From contig JAGYML010000002.1 of the NCBI GenBank assembly GCA_018400615.1, positions 1-64,000 of the forward strand: a DNA stretch of 64,000 nucleotides, written 5' to 3'. Shown piece after piece: positions 50,569 to 58,835 of the stretch. The stretch is from a bacterium. Lineage in GTDB: Bacteria > Bacillota_I > Bacilli_A > Izemoplasmatales > Izemoplasmataceae. A program made the position numbers and the translations under genes. How positions within the stretch are numbered: the stretch's first letter is position 1; every line of letters starts with the position of its first letter. Under the pieces are notes generated by a model, which was given only the letters and a program-made list of their open reading frames with translations, searched no databases and was not told where the DNA came from.

Positions 50569-52533
50569 ATGGCTTATAAACTAGTCAGTCAATACGACCC
50601 AAAAGGGGACCAGGTCGAAGCAATCAAAGCGCTTGTCAAGAACATCAAGCAAGGCAGCCGCGAACAGGTGCTTCTGGGTGCCACAGGGACAGGGAAGACT
50701 TTTACCATGAGCAATGTGATCAAGGATCTCAACAAGCCTATTTTGATTTTGGCTCACAATAAGACACTTGCAGGTCAGCTTTATTCGGAATTCAAGGAAT
50801 TCTTCCCAGAGAACAGGGTGGAATATTTTATCTCCTATTATGATTATTATCAACCTGAAGCGTACGTGCCAAGCAGAGACCTGTTTATTGAAAAGGATGC
50901 TCAGACCAATGATGAAATCGATGAACTTCGTCATAGTGCGACCGCTTCATTGCTTGAACGTGATGACGTGATCGTGGTCGCCAGTGTATCCTGTATATAT
51001 GGAATCGGCGATCCTGAGGACTATAAGAATGCGACGCTTACACTGCGCACAGGCACAACCTATGAACGGGATGATTTGTTAAATCGGCTTGTAGCGATGC
51101 TTTTTCAAAGAAACGACACGGATTTTGACCGCGGAACGTTCAAGGTAAAAGGGGATACTGTCGAGGTCATGCCGACTTACAACAAATCCATTGCCTACAG
51201 AATTGAGTTTTTTGACGACGAGATTGAACGGATTCGATCCTTCGATGCCGTGACGGGTGAAATACTCGAGGATTACAGTGTCTTTACGCTTTTCCCAGCC
51301 ACACAGTTCGTGACCAACAAGGATAAACTTGAAGAGGGCATCAAGCGCATAGAAAACGAACTTGAAGAACAGGTTGAATATTTCAAAAGCGAAGGGAAGC
51401 TTTTGGAGGCTGAGAGAATTCAGCAAAGAACCAACTACGATATTGAAATGCTCAAGGAAATTGGGACCTGCAAGGGTGTTGAGAATTATTCAAGACATCT
51501 TTCCTTGCGGAATGCAGGCGAAACGCCTTCTACACTCATGGATTTCTTTGGGGATGATTATTTGCTCATCGTGGATGAATCCCATGTAACCCTTCCCCAG
51601 GTAAGAGGTATGTACAATGGGGACCAGGCAAGGAAGAAAACACTGGTTGAGTATGGCTTCCGTCTACCAAGCGCCATGGACAACCGTCCACTTAATTTTG
51701 ATGAATTCATGGATAAAATTCATCAATCCGTATACGTCAGTGCGACACCAGGAGACTTTGAAATGGCTAGAACTGACAAAGTCATCGAACAAATCATCCG
51801 ACCGACTGGATTGCTTGACCCTGTGGTTGAAATCAGGGAAAAAGAAGGTCAGATTGATGACATCGTCAACGAAATCAGGAAACGTACGGAGAAAAACGAA
51901 CGTACGCTCATTACTACGCTCACCATCAAAATGAGTGAAGACCTTAGTAGTTACTTGAAAGAATCCGGCATCAAGGTGGCCTATCTTCATTCAGAGATTG
52001 ATTCTTTGGAGCGCATAGAAATCATTCGGGATTTACGGCTAGGAGTTTATGATGTTCTCGTCGGAATCAATCTTCTAAGGGAAGGACTGGATCTTCCCGA
52101 AGTATCCTTCATCGCGATACTCGATGCGGATAAACAAGGCTTCCTTCGAAGCGCGAGAAGTCTTATTCAGACGATTGGGCGTGCGGCGCGCAATGTAAAT
52201 GGCAAGGTTGCGCTCTATGCCGATCGCATCAGTGATGCGATGCGTCAGGCCATCGACGAAACTGAAAGAAGAAGGGCCATTCAGAAAGCACACAATGAGA
52301 AATATGGCATTACACCACAAACCATCAAGAAGGCTGTGCGTGAATCCATACGAATCAAACTTGAAGCGGAAGTGGAAAGTGAAGGCAAATCCATTAGCAA
52401 GATGGACAGAGAAGAAAAACGTGCCATGATTGATGATATGGAAAAAGACATGAAGAAGGCCGCGCGAGATCTTGACTTTGAAAAAGCCGCAGAACTAAGA
52501 GACCTTATCATCGAGATCAAGGCTTCCATGTAG
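50569..52533 (+). CDS. uvrB: Excinuclease ABC subunit B
   Basis: [60 protein letters not shown]. Confidence 0.98.
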   Translation: MAYKLVSQYDPKGDQVEAIKALVKNIKQGSREQVLLGATGTGKTFTMSNVIKDLNKPILILAHNKTLAGQLYSEFKEFFPENRVEYFISYYDYYQPEAYVPSRDLFIEKDAQTNDEIDELRHSATASLLERDDVIVVASVSCIYGIGDPEDYKNATLTLRTGTTYERDDLLNRLVAMLFQRNDTDFDRGTFKVKGDTVEVMPTYNKSIAYRIEFFDDEIERIRSFDAVTGEILEDYSVFTLFPATQFVTNKDKLEEGIKRIENELEEQVEYFKSEGKLLEAERIQQRTNYDIEMLKEIGTCKGVENYSRHLSLRNAGETPSTLMDFFGDDYLLIVDESHVTLPQVRGMYNGDQARKKTLVEYGFRLPSAMDNRPLNFDEFMDKIHQSVYVSATPGDFEMARTDKVIEQIIRPTGLLDPVVEIREKEGQIDDIVNEIRKRTEKNERTLITTLTIKMSEDLSSYLKESGIKVAYLHSEIDSLERIEIIRDLRLGVYDVLVGINLLREGLDLPEVSFIAILDADKQGFLRSARSLIQTIGRAARNVNGKVALYADRISDAMRQAIDETERRRAIQKAHNEKYGITPQTIKKAVRESIRIKLEAEVESEGKSISKMDREEKRAMIDDMEKDMKKAARDLDFEKAAELRDLIIEIKASM

Positions 52534-52539
52534 CTGTTT

Positions 52540-52573
52540 GAACACGCTTTATATGAGCGTGTTCTATTTTTTT
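52540..52573 (+). terminator. uvrB terminator
   Basis: gaacacgct-ttatatg-agcgtgttctattttttt. Confidence 0.8.
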
Positions 52574-52575
52574 TC

Positions 52576-52603
52576 TTGACATTTATGACACACGTGTCAT
52601 AAT
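52576..52603. promoter_or_regulatory. Promoter with embedded TetR-type operator
   Basis: TTGACA at 52576-52581; palindrome TATGACAC-AC-GTGTCATA (52584-52601) in the spacer/-10 region. Confidence 0.7.
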
Positions 52604-52625
52604 ATGGGTGTGAAAGGAGGTTTCC

Positions 52626-53249
52626 ATGCCTAAAAAGACATTTTTCAGATTGAGTGAAGCAAAACGATCCTTGATTGAGCGTTCAGCCATTACCGTTATC
52701 AATGAACAGGGGTACGACAGTGCGACCATTAAAGATATTGTGAATACTGCAGGCATCCCAAGAGGGAGTTTTTATCAGTACTTTAACGGGCTTTCGGATC
52801 TGTTCATCCATCTTATCCAGATTATTGCGAAGAGAAAGTTCAGTTATATGGGCCATTTGTTTGAACAATTGGAGAAGCACCCATTTTTGGAGATGTTTCG
52901 CGAACTAACGCGTGCAGGACTTATGTTTGCGAAAGATGACAAGGAAGCCTATCTATTTGGGTACCATCTGTACCATTCTCAAAGTGAAGAGGTGCTTGCA
53001 TTGCGAGCTCGGCTTGAAGACGAGGGGATTGCGATGATGGAAAGTTATCTAATGAATGATGCGAACAAAGACTGGCTTAAAGAAGGCACTGATATCAGAA
53101 TGCTTGCCAAGATGCTTTATGATTTCAATGCCAGGGATCTGGTGTATCAATTTTACAGAGGAGACCCCATTGAATTGATGATCAAACGCACGGATGCGTT
53201 TATCAATATCCTAAGAGAGGGCGTCAAGAAGGAGGCTTCTAATGAGTAA
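52626..53249 (+). CDS. TetR/AcrR family regulator
   Basis: YDSATIKDIVNTAGIPRGSFYQYFNGLSDLF helix-turn-helix. Confidence 0.93.
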   Translation: MPKKTFFRLSEAKRSLIERSAITVINEQGYDSATIKDIVNTAGIPRGSFYQYFNGLSDLFIHLIQIIAKRKFSYMGHLFEQLEKHPFLEMFRELTRAGLMFAKDDKEAYLFGYHLYHSQSEEVLALRARLEDEGIAMMESYLMNDANKDWLKEGTDIRMLAKMLYDFNARDLVYQFYRGDPIELMIKRTDAFINILREGVKKEASNE

Positions 53250-54114
53250 GAAAGTATTTGAGGTTAAGGATTTATCGTTTACGTATCAAAAACACGGCAT
53301 CAAAGCTGTGAATGCTATCAGTTTTGACATTGTTGAAGGGGAAATATTTGGTTTGCTTGGTCCTAGTGGTGCAGGAAAGTCTACAACTCAGAAGATTCTC
53401 ACAAGACTGCTTAAAAACTATCAAGGCAATATCCAATATATGGGGAAGGATTTTTCACAGTATGGAAATGACTTTTACGAAGATATTGGTGTTGGGTTTG
53501 AACTGCCGGTCCATTTTTCGAAATTGAGCGGTATGGAAAACATGCGGTTCTTTCAAAATCTTTATGAGTCTAAGGCGGACATTGAGGCTTTGATGAAACG
53601 TGTTGGGCTGTTTGAAGACAAGGACCGTCTTGTAGGAGAGTATTCAAAGGGTATGAAGATGCGCCTCAATTTTGTGAGAGCCATGTTAAACAATCCGAAA
53701 TTTCTATTTCTGGATGAGGTCACCAACGGACTTGATCCGAAGAATGCAAAAATCATCAAAGACCTCATTCGTGAGTTCAAAGAAGGTGGAGGGACCGTAC
53801 TTCTATCCACACACCTCATGAATGATGTTGAAGAGTTGTGTGATCGTGTGGCCTTCATTTCAAAAGGAGAGATTAGAGAAATAGCCACGCCAAAGGCTTT
53901 GAAGATGAAATATGGCAAACGGGAACTCAGAGTTGAATACAAGGATCAGGAACAGGTTAAACTTGAAGTATTCGATCTGGATACCATCAGTAAGAATGAC
54001 ACGTTTTTGACGCTTGTTAAAAACAACGCCATTCAAACGATGCACAGTGGAGAAACCACCATGGATGACATCTTCATCCGGGTGACTGGAGATACGTTCC
54101 ATGAAGACGCTTAA
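53242..54114 (+). CDS. ABC transporter ATP-binding protein
   Basis: GLLGPSGAGKSTTQKIL Walker A, YSKGMKMRLNFVRAMLNNPKFLFLDEVTNGLDP. Confidence 0.95.
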   Translation: MSKKVFEVKDLSFTYQKHGIKAVNAISFDIVEGEIFGLLGPSGAGKSTTQKILTRLLKNYQGNIQYMGKDFSQYGNDFYEDIGVGFELPVHFSKLSGMENMRFFQNLYESKADIEALMKRVGLFEDKDRLVGEYSKGMKMRLNFVRAMLNNPKFLFLDEVTNGLDPKNAKIIKDLIREFKEGGGTVLLSTHLMNDVEELCDRVAFISKGEIREIATPKALKMKYGKRELRVEYKDQEQVKLEVFDLDTISKNDTFLTLVKNNAIQTMHSGETTMDDIFIRVTGDTFHEDA

Positions 54115-54820
54115 AGGCTTGTTGAGAGGTGAATTCCAAAGACTGATCAAATACAACATCATCCAGGTCAGTTTTGGTGTGTCGGTTCTATGGCTTTTGA
54201 TTCTGTTTTTGGTGGGTAAGGAAGAGGCCGGGGTGTTCTTGCCCTTGGTAGTATTCATGGACCTTACCATGATGAGTGTACTTCTGATGGGGGTTTCGCT
54301 CTTTTATGAACGTCAGGAAAATACACTGAAGACACTTATGGTCACACCCGCACCGATGTGGGGCATTGCGGTTTCCAAGATTATCGCTTCCATTTATCTT
54401 GCGTTTCAGTCAGTTGTAGTGGTGGTGGGGGTAGCGTATTTTGCCTTTGATATTGCCTTCAGACTTCTTCCGTTTTTGGCTTTTGTACTCATCATTGCCC
54501 TTGCTCACGGAATCTTGGGATTTGTGCTCAGTCTCTTTTCCAAGGATTTCAACGGTCTTCTGGCACTCATAATGGCGTATATGATTGTGTTTGCGTTTCC
54601 AAGTATTTTCTATGCACTGGGACTCATGAGTGAGTCAATTGAACCCCTGTTACTCCTATCGCCAACCCACGTTTCATTGCTCATGATCAATTACGGTTTT
54701 GATCAGTCAATAGAAACATTCGAACTCATCTATGGTATGCTTTATCTAATTATTGCATCTTTAGTGCTTTGGAAGTATCTCATCCTTCCACTTTATCCCA
54801 TAAAAGGCGTAAAGGAGTGA
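54101..54820 (+). CDS. ABC-2 type transporter permease
   Basis: 6-TM protein overlapping the ATPase gene; FYERQENTLKTLMVTPAP motif. Confidence 0.85.
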   Translation: MKTLKGLLRGEFQRLIKYNIIQVSFGVSVLWLLILFLVGKEEAGVFLPLVVFMDLTMMSVLLMGVSLFYERQENTLKTLMVTPAPMWGIAVSKIIASIYLAFQSVVVVVGVAYFAFDIAFRLLPFLAFVLIIALAHGILGFVLSLFSKDFNGLLALIMAYMIVFAFPSIFYALGLMSESIEPLLLLSPTHVSLLMINYGFDQSIETFELIYGMLYLIIASLVLWKYLILPLYPIKGVKE

Positions 54821-54824
54821 TTCT

Positions 54825-55613
54825 ATGAAAAAATATCTATCCATGCTCAAATATGAGTTTAAAAATATCGTGAGAGATAAAATGACCCTTTTGTTGCTTG
54901 TGTATCCTTTGCTTATCATCATGGTGGGAGCTTACCTTATCCCTGCACTTCTTGATAATTACGCCACAGGGGGTGGCTCGCAAACAACCGGGATCACAAT
55001 CATTATTATCGTATTTGCGTCAATTGCCCCTTTTATTACCGCGGCGATGCTTGGATTCAATCTTTTGGACCATCGAGATGAAAACACCCTTAACACCATC
55101 AGGGTTACACCCCTTTCATTAAGAGGCTACATCGTGTTCAAAGGGATCTATGGGTATTTGCTGAGTGTCTTCGCATCTTTTTTCAGCCTCTTTGGTGTCA
55201 AGCATCTCAGTGGAGATGGCTACATGCTTGGCGGTATGAATCTCTGGGACAGTTTCGCTTGGACGGACATGCTTCTGTTTGCGTTAGTAGCCTCACTGTT
55301 CACACCCTTATTCGCTTTGGCATTAGGGGCTCTGGCCAAGAACAAGATTGAAGGATTTGCCTATATGAAGTCAAGTGGGCTTTTCATCATGGCTCCGGTG
55401 CTCTCCGTGTTGGCTTCGATGCAGGATTACAAACAATACCTACTGGGTGTAGTCCCGATATTCTGGCCGGTAAAAGGCCTGCTTGTCAGTGCCGATTTAT
55501 TGAATCATGATGCCAATCTGAGTGTGGGTGCGTATTATCTTGTAGGCATCATCTATATGTCAGTCCTTACGCTGGTATTGTATAAATGGTTTGAGAAAAG
55601 GACCCAATCATAG
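54825..55613 (+). CDS. ABC-2 type transporter permease
   Basis: 6-TM protein; LLDHRDENTLNTIRVTPLSLRGYIVFK motif. Confidence 0.85.
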   Translation: MKKYLSMLKYEFKNIVRDKMTLLLLVYPLLIIMVGAYLIPALLDNYATGGGSQTTGITIIIIVFASIAPFITAAMLGFNLLDHRDENTLNTIRVTPLSLRGYIVFKGIYGYLLSVFASFFSLFGVKHLSGDGYMLGGMNLWDSFAWTDMLLFALVASLFTPLFALALGALAKNKIEGFAYMKSSGLFIMAPVLSVLASMQDYKQYLLGVVPIFWPVKGLLVSADLLNHDANLSVGAYYLVGIIYMSVLTLVLYKWFEKRTQS

Positions 55614-55637
55614 TTATATAAGTTATTAAAAACATTA

Positions 55638-55668
55638 AAGCGCTTGAGTTTATCAAGCGCTTTTTTTA
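55638..55668 (+). terminator. Terminator of the TetR-ABC operon
   Basis: aagcgcttga-gttta-tcaagcgctttttttaat. Confidence 0.88.
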
Positions 55669-55707
55669 ATATATTAAAAATAAAATTAACTTTTTTAATA
55701 AAAAGTC

Positions 55708-55736
55708 TTGACAACCTTGATTTAATAGAATATTAT
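55708..55736 (+). promoter_or_regulatory. Near-consensus sigma-A promoter of the mini-protein array
   Basis: TTGACA - 17 nt (accttgatttaatagaa) - TATTAT. Confidence 0.85.
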
Positions 55737-55744
55737 GAGGTTGT

Positions 55745-55780
55745 AATTAACAAAATCAATCAACCAATTAATAAAATCAA
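55745..55780 (+). repeat. Direct repeat in the 5' leader of the mini-protein array
   Basis: aattaacaaaatcaa (55745-55759) and aattaataaaatcaa (55766-55780), 1 mismatch, 21-nt period. Confidence 0.65.
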
Positions 55781-55823
55781 TTATATAGATAAAAAACATT
55801 AATTAAAGAAAGAGGTGTTCTAA

Positions 55824-55919
55824 ATGTTCCCAATGCAATACTGGAATCAAACATTTGTTAGAAAAGCCATCTTGAATGAACGTACAGACAAACGCATGAA
55901 ATTTTTAAAAAAAGTTTAG
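55824..55919 (+). CDS. Mini-protein 1 of tandem array, unknown function
   Basis: MFPMQYWNQTFVRKAILNERTDKRMKFLKKV* preceded by aaagaggtg RBS; paralogous to ORFs at 56070 and 56194. Confidence 0.8.
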   Translation: MFPMQYWNQTFVRKAILNERTDKRMKFLKKV

Positions 55920-55947
55920 AAGTGACTAAATGAAACGGGGTGAGAAC

Positions 55948-56064
55948 ATGTTTTCAAGAGTTTATTGGAGTGAAGGCTTCATTTGGGGAAGTTACTGCAA
56001 AGAATCTGAAAATCATAGTGTTAAACATCTTATAAAATCAAATCCTAAGAAAGCGAAGAGGTGA
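55948..56064 (+). CDS. Mini-protein 2 of tandem array (divergent)
   Basis: MFSRVYWSEGFIWGSYCKESENHSVKHLIKSNPKKAKR*; RBS cggggtgag; shares MF..xYWxxxFI N-terminus. Confidence 0.65.
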   Translation: MFSRVYWSEGFIWGSYCKESENHSVKHLIKSNPKKAKR

Positions 56065-56069
56065 TGATC

Positions 56070-56165
56070 ATGTGTCCGATTCAATACTGGAACGAAACAT
56101 TTATCAGGGAATTCATTATGAGAGAACGTGCGAACAGACGATGGAAATTCATTAAGAAACTTTAA
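56070..56165 (+). CDS. Mini-protein 3 of tandem array
   Basis: MCPIQYWNETFIREFIMRERANRRWKFIKKL*; RBS agaggtg overlapping the previous stop. Confidence 0.8.
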   Translation: MCPIQYWNETFIREFIMRERANRRWKFIKKL

Positions 56166-56193
56166 CTTTCAATTAAGAAAAGAGGGGTTGAAG

Positions 56194-56292
56194 ATGGGTC
56201 CGATGAACTACTGGACAGATGCATTCATCAGGGCAAACAGTTTGAGAGACCGTGCAAAAAAACGTTTGAAGTTTAGTCAAAAAATCAGATAA
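56194..56292 (+). CDS. Mini-protein 4 of tandem array
   Basis: MGPMNYWTDAFIRANSLRDRAKKRLKFSQKIR*; RBS agagggg. Confidence 0.8.
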   Translation: MGPMNYWTDAFIRANSLRDRAKKRLKFSQKIR

Positions 56293-56314
56293 AAAAATAA
56301 AAGAGGTGAAACGC

Positions 56315-56668
56315 ATGAATTTATCATGGATGCAACACGCACTTGCAAACAGTGTCAGTGACAATCAGGGTCAAGATGAGTTGGAACGGACATCGAATGA
56401 GGTAAAAAAACCTTCTGAAAAGGCCAAAGGAAAAGTATTGAGAATTATGATCAGAAGTCATGAACAGGACAAGGTCAATGTCAATCTACCTTTGAGCTTT
56501 GGGCTTTCTGTTTTGAAAAAAGGCTCAAAAAACTTCTCGGTAAACAATTCAGCAATGGACCAGGTCGATTTCGACGATTTGCAAAGAATGATTGATGAAG
56601 GTATTGTGGGAGAAATTGTCAATATCGAAAGCCATGAAGGTGACACAGTAAGAATTGTTGTGGACTAA
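56315..56668 (+). CDS. SHOCT-like (DUF2089/YvlB N-terminal-like) domain protein
   Basis: GKVLRIMIRSHEQDKVNVNLPLSFGLSVL...VDFDDLQRMIDEGIVGEIVNIESHEGDTVRIVVD; start at the ATG after aagaggtg (track start 56306 is a GTG in the RBS). Confidence 0.7.
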   Translation: MNLSWMQHALANSVSDNQGQDELERTSNEVKKPSEKAKGKVLRIMIRSHEQDKVNVNLPLSFGLSVLKKGSKNFSVNNSAMDQVDFDDLQRMIDEGIVGEIVNIESHEGDTVRIVVD

Positions 56669-56673
56669 ATGAG

Positions 56674-56705
56674 AGAAGGGACATAATTTTGTTCCTTCTT
56701 TTTTT
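56674..56705 (+). terminator. Terminator of the mini-protein/SHOCT-like unit
   Basis: agaagggac-ataatttt-gttccttcttttttt. Confidence 0.75.
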
Positions 56706-56741
56706 ATCTATGATATAATTAATCTTAAAGAAGGTGATAAG

Positions 56742-57599
56742 ATGGATACAGTATTAGAGCCTTTAAATAAAAAGAAAAAGGTTTCTGAGATTATTATGGC
56801 ACTGGGCGGGGTCACATTGGTTGGTGGCGTACTCCTGTTTATATCAGGCAATACCTTTATTGTCATGATTATCGGTGCGATTGTGCTTTTCATTGGTTTG
56901 GGTTATTTCAATCATGTGGGGACGCTTTTCAAAAGCAAGGTATTGAAAAAACACCTTGAAGAAAAGATAGAAAACTGTGTTTATAACCCGAAAAAAGGTC
57001 TTAACAAGCATGAGATCATGAATACCGAATTTTTGAAAAGACCTGATAGAATCAAAAGCGAGGATTATCTCTCCGGCGAACTGGATGGCGTGAAATTCGT
57101 ATCAAGTGATGTGGTTCTTAAGGAACGCCGGGTTACGCATACATCCAAAGGTACGAGAACACGGTATGTGACTTATTTTCACGGACGTGTATTCCGGTTT
57201 GATTTCAACAAGGATTTCAAGGGATCCGTTCAGGTACTTGAGTCTTACAGACCGAAAAGCAGAAGAAATTTTGAAAAAGTCTCTCTGGAATCCGTAGATT
57301 TCAACGACACTTACAAGACCTATGCTACGGATGACCACACTGCATTTTATATCCTGACACCGCATTTTATGGAATCCTTGATGGCGCTTGAGAAAAAACA
57401 TCCTGGCAATCTCGGGTTTTCGTTTCTTGATTCTCACTTGCATGTGGCGATTCACAATAGGCGCTCGTCGTTTTCCATCAGACCCTTTACTAAATTGGAC
57501 AAAGATCTGTTAACGCGTTTCGATGAAGACCTCAACATCATCTACGATATCGTCGATGATTTGAAATTAAACAAAGACATTTTCAAAGAGGAGGAATAG
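56742..57599 (+). CDS. DUF3137-like membrane protein
   Basis: Two N-terminal TMs; FLKRPDRIKSEDYLSGELDGVKFVSSDV...FHGRVFRFDFNK; paired with LemA. Confidence 0.8.
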   Translation: MDTVLEPLNKKKKVSEIIMALGGVTLVGGVLLFISGNTFIVMIIGAIVLFIGLGYFNHVGTLFKSKVLKKHLEEKIENCVYNPKKGLNKHEIMNTEFLKRPDRIKSEDYLSGELDGVKFVSSDVVLKERRVTHTSKGTRTRYVTYFHGRVFRFDFNKDFKGSVQVLESYRPKSRRNFEKVSLESVDFNDTYKTYATDDHTAFYILTPHFMESLMALEKKHPGNLGFSFLDSHLHVAIHNRRSSFSIRPFTKLDKDLLTRFDEDLNIIYDIVDDLKLNKDIFKEEE

Positions 57600-57600
57600 T

Positions 57601-58164
57601 ATGGAACCCATCTGGATTGTACTGATTGTTGTAGGTGCCTTAGCGCTCATCATCTTGCTTTGGTATATTGCGACCATGAACGGACTTCGTCAGTTGGAAG
57701 TCAAGGTCAATGAGGCCGAATCAGGGATTGATGTCGCACTTACAAAGCGTTTTGATGTACTCAGCAAAATGGTGGACACTGTAAAGGGGTACACCAAACA
57801 CGAACAGGAAACGTTCATCAATGTCGTAAAATGGCGCAATAATTTACCTGAAGAACTCACGATTGAACAAAAAGAAGAGTTCATGCAAAAAATGGATGCC
57901 GTCCAATCAGGTATTAACGTGGTGGTTGAACAGTATCCGGAATTGAAAGCCGAAAAAGTATTTTCAAATCTTCAACATTCCATCAGTGATGTCGAAGAGC
58001 ATCTTCAAGCCTCAAGGCGTTTGTATAATGCCAATGTCAGTCGTCTTAACAGTCGCATTGTGACCTTCCCAATCAGCATTGTGGCCTCAAAAATCGGTAT
58101 GCAGAAAAAAGAATTTTTTGAAGCAGAAGTCAAGAAAAGGGCCGATGTTGATATCAGCTTTTAA
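57601..58164 (+). CDS. LemA family protein
   Basis: N-terminal TM, LEVKVNEAESGIDVALTKRFDVLSKMVDTVKGYTKHEQ, SRRLYNANVSRLNSRIVTFP. Confidence 0.93.
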   Translation: MEPIWIVLIVVGALALIILLWYIATMNGLRQLEVKVNEAESGIDVALTKRFDVLSKMVDTVKGYTKHEQETFINVVKWRNNLPEELTIEQKEEFMQKMDAVQSGINVVVEQYPELKAEKVFSNLQHSISDVEEHLQASRRLYNANVSRLNSRIVTFPISIVASKIGMQKKEFFEAEVKKRADVDISF

Positions 58165-58207
58165 TACCCATGAGGGGCATTTGACCTTATCGAACTTGAC
58201 ATTCAAA

Positions 58208-58246
58208 ACAGCCCTGAATCCAAATAGATTCAGGGCTGTGGTTTTT
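58208..58246 (+). terminator. Intrinsic terminator
   Basis: acagccctgaatc-caaata-gattcagggctgtggtttttt. Confidence 0.9.
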
Positions 58247-58290
58247 TGGACTTAAAACAATCATTGGAGCATGCCAATGGGGAGGGTGCG

Positions 58291-58716
58291 ATGAATAAAA
58301 AGACAGTGTATGGATTCAATACTTTGTTGCTGGTTTGGTTTTCATTGGATATGACAGGCTTCAGTTTTAGAGGGCATCAACTCGTGACTCAGGCATTTAG
58401 AGACGATGGTGTATACTTTATGATATTTGCAGCTCTGCTTATTTTCTTTGTGCTCAAGGGAACGGTTGGTGGGTACTTGCTTCTAGGCTGGCTTGCCATG
58501 TGGTTTGCCACGCAATTTGCATCCCATTGGTATTTTACCATTTTTGGGCCAGCTGAAGATAAGATGCACTATTTTTCTGACACTGTTAAACTGATTCCCT
58601 CAACCCATACTTATATCCCGGATTTATACCATATTGTACTGCATCTGTTGATCCTTGTTTCGGCATTCAGCGTCAGGGCATACTTGATGAATAACGTCCG
58701 CCGTCCCCATCAGTGA
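58291..58716 (+). CDS. Small polytopic membrane protein, unknown function
   Basis: 141 aa, 4 predicted hydrophobic segments. Confidence 0.55.
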   Translation: MNKKTVYGFNTLLLVWFSLDMTGFSFRGHQLVTQAFRDDGVYFMIFAALLIFFVLKGTVGGYLLLGWLAMWFATQFASHWYFTIFGPAEDKMHYFSDTVKLIPSTHTYIPDLYHIVLHLLILVSAFSVRAYLMNNVRRPHQ

Positions 58717-58835
58717 TTAAAACGAAGATAAAAGTGAATCAAGCCATTGGAACGAGAATGCGCCAAGCGCTTTCTCGTTTTCTTGTTATTTATGCTATAA
58801 TAGAGAAGGACGCATTATTTGGGAGGTGGCCATGA

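Noticed and set aside
55930-55947. Upstream in-frame ATG for mini-protein 2 (adds MKRGEN)
   Set aside because: Would place the start inside the RBS; the downstream ATG at 55948 matches the spacing and N-terminal motif of the other mini-proteins
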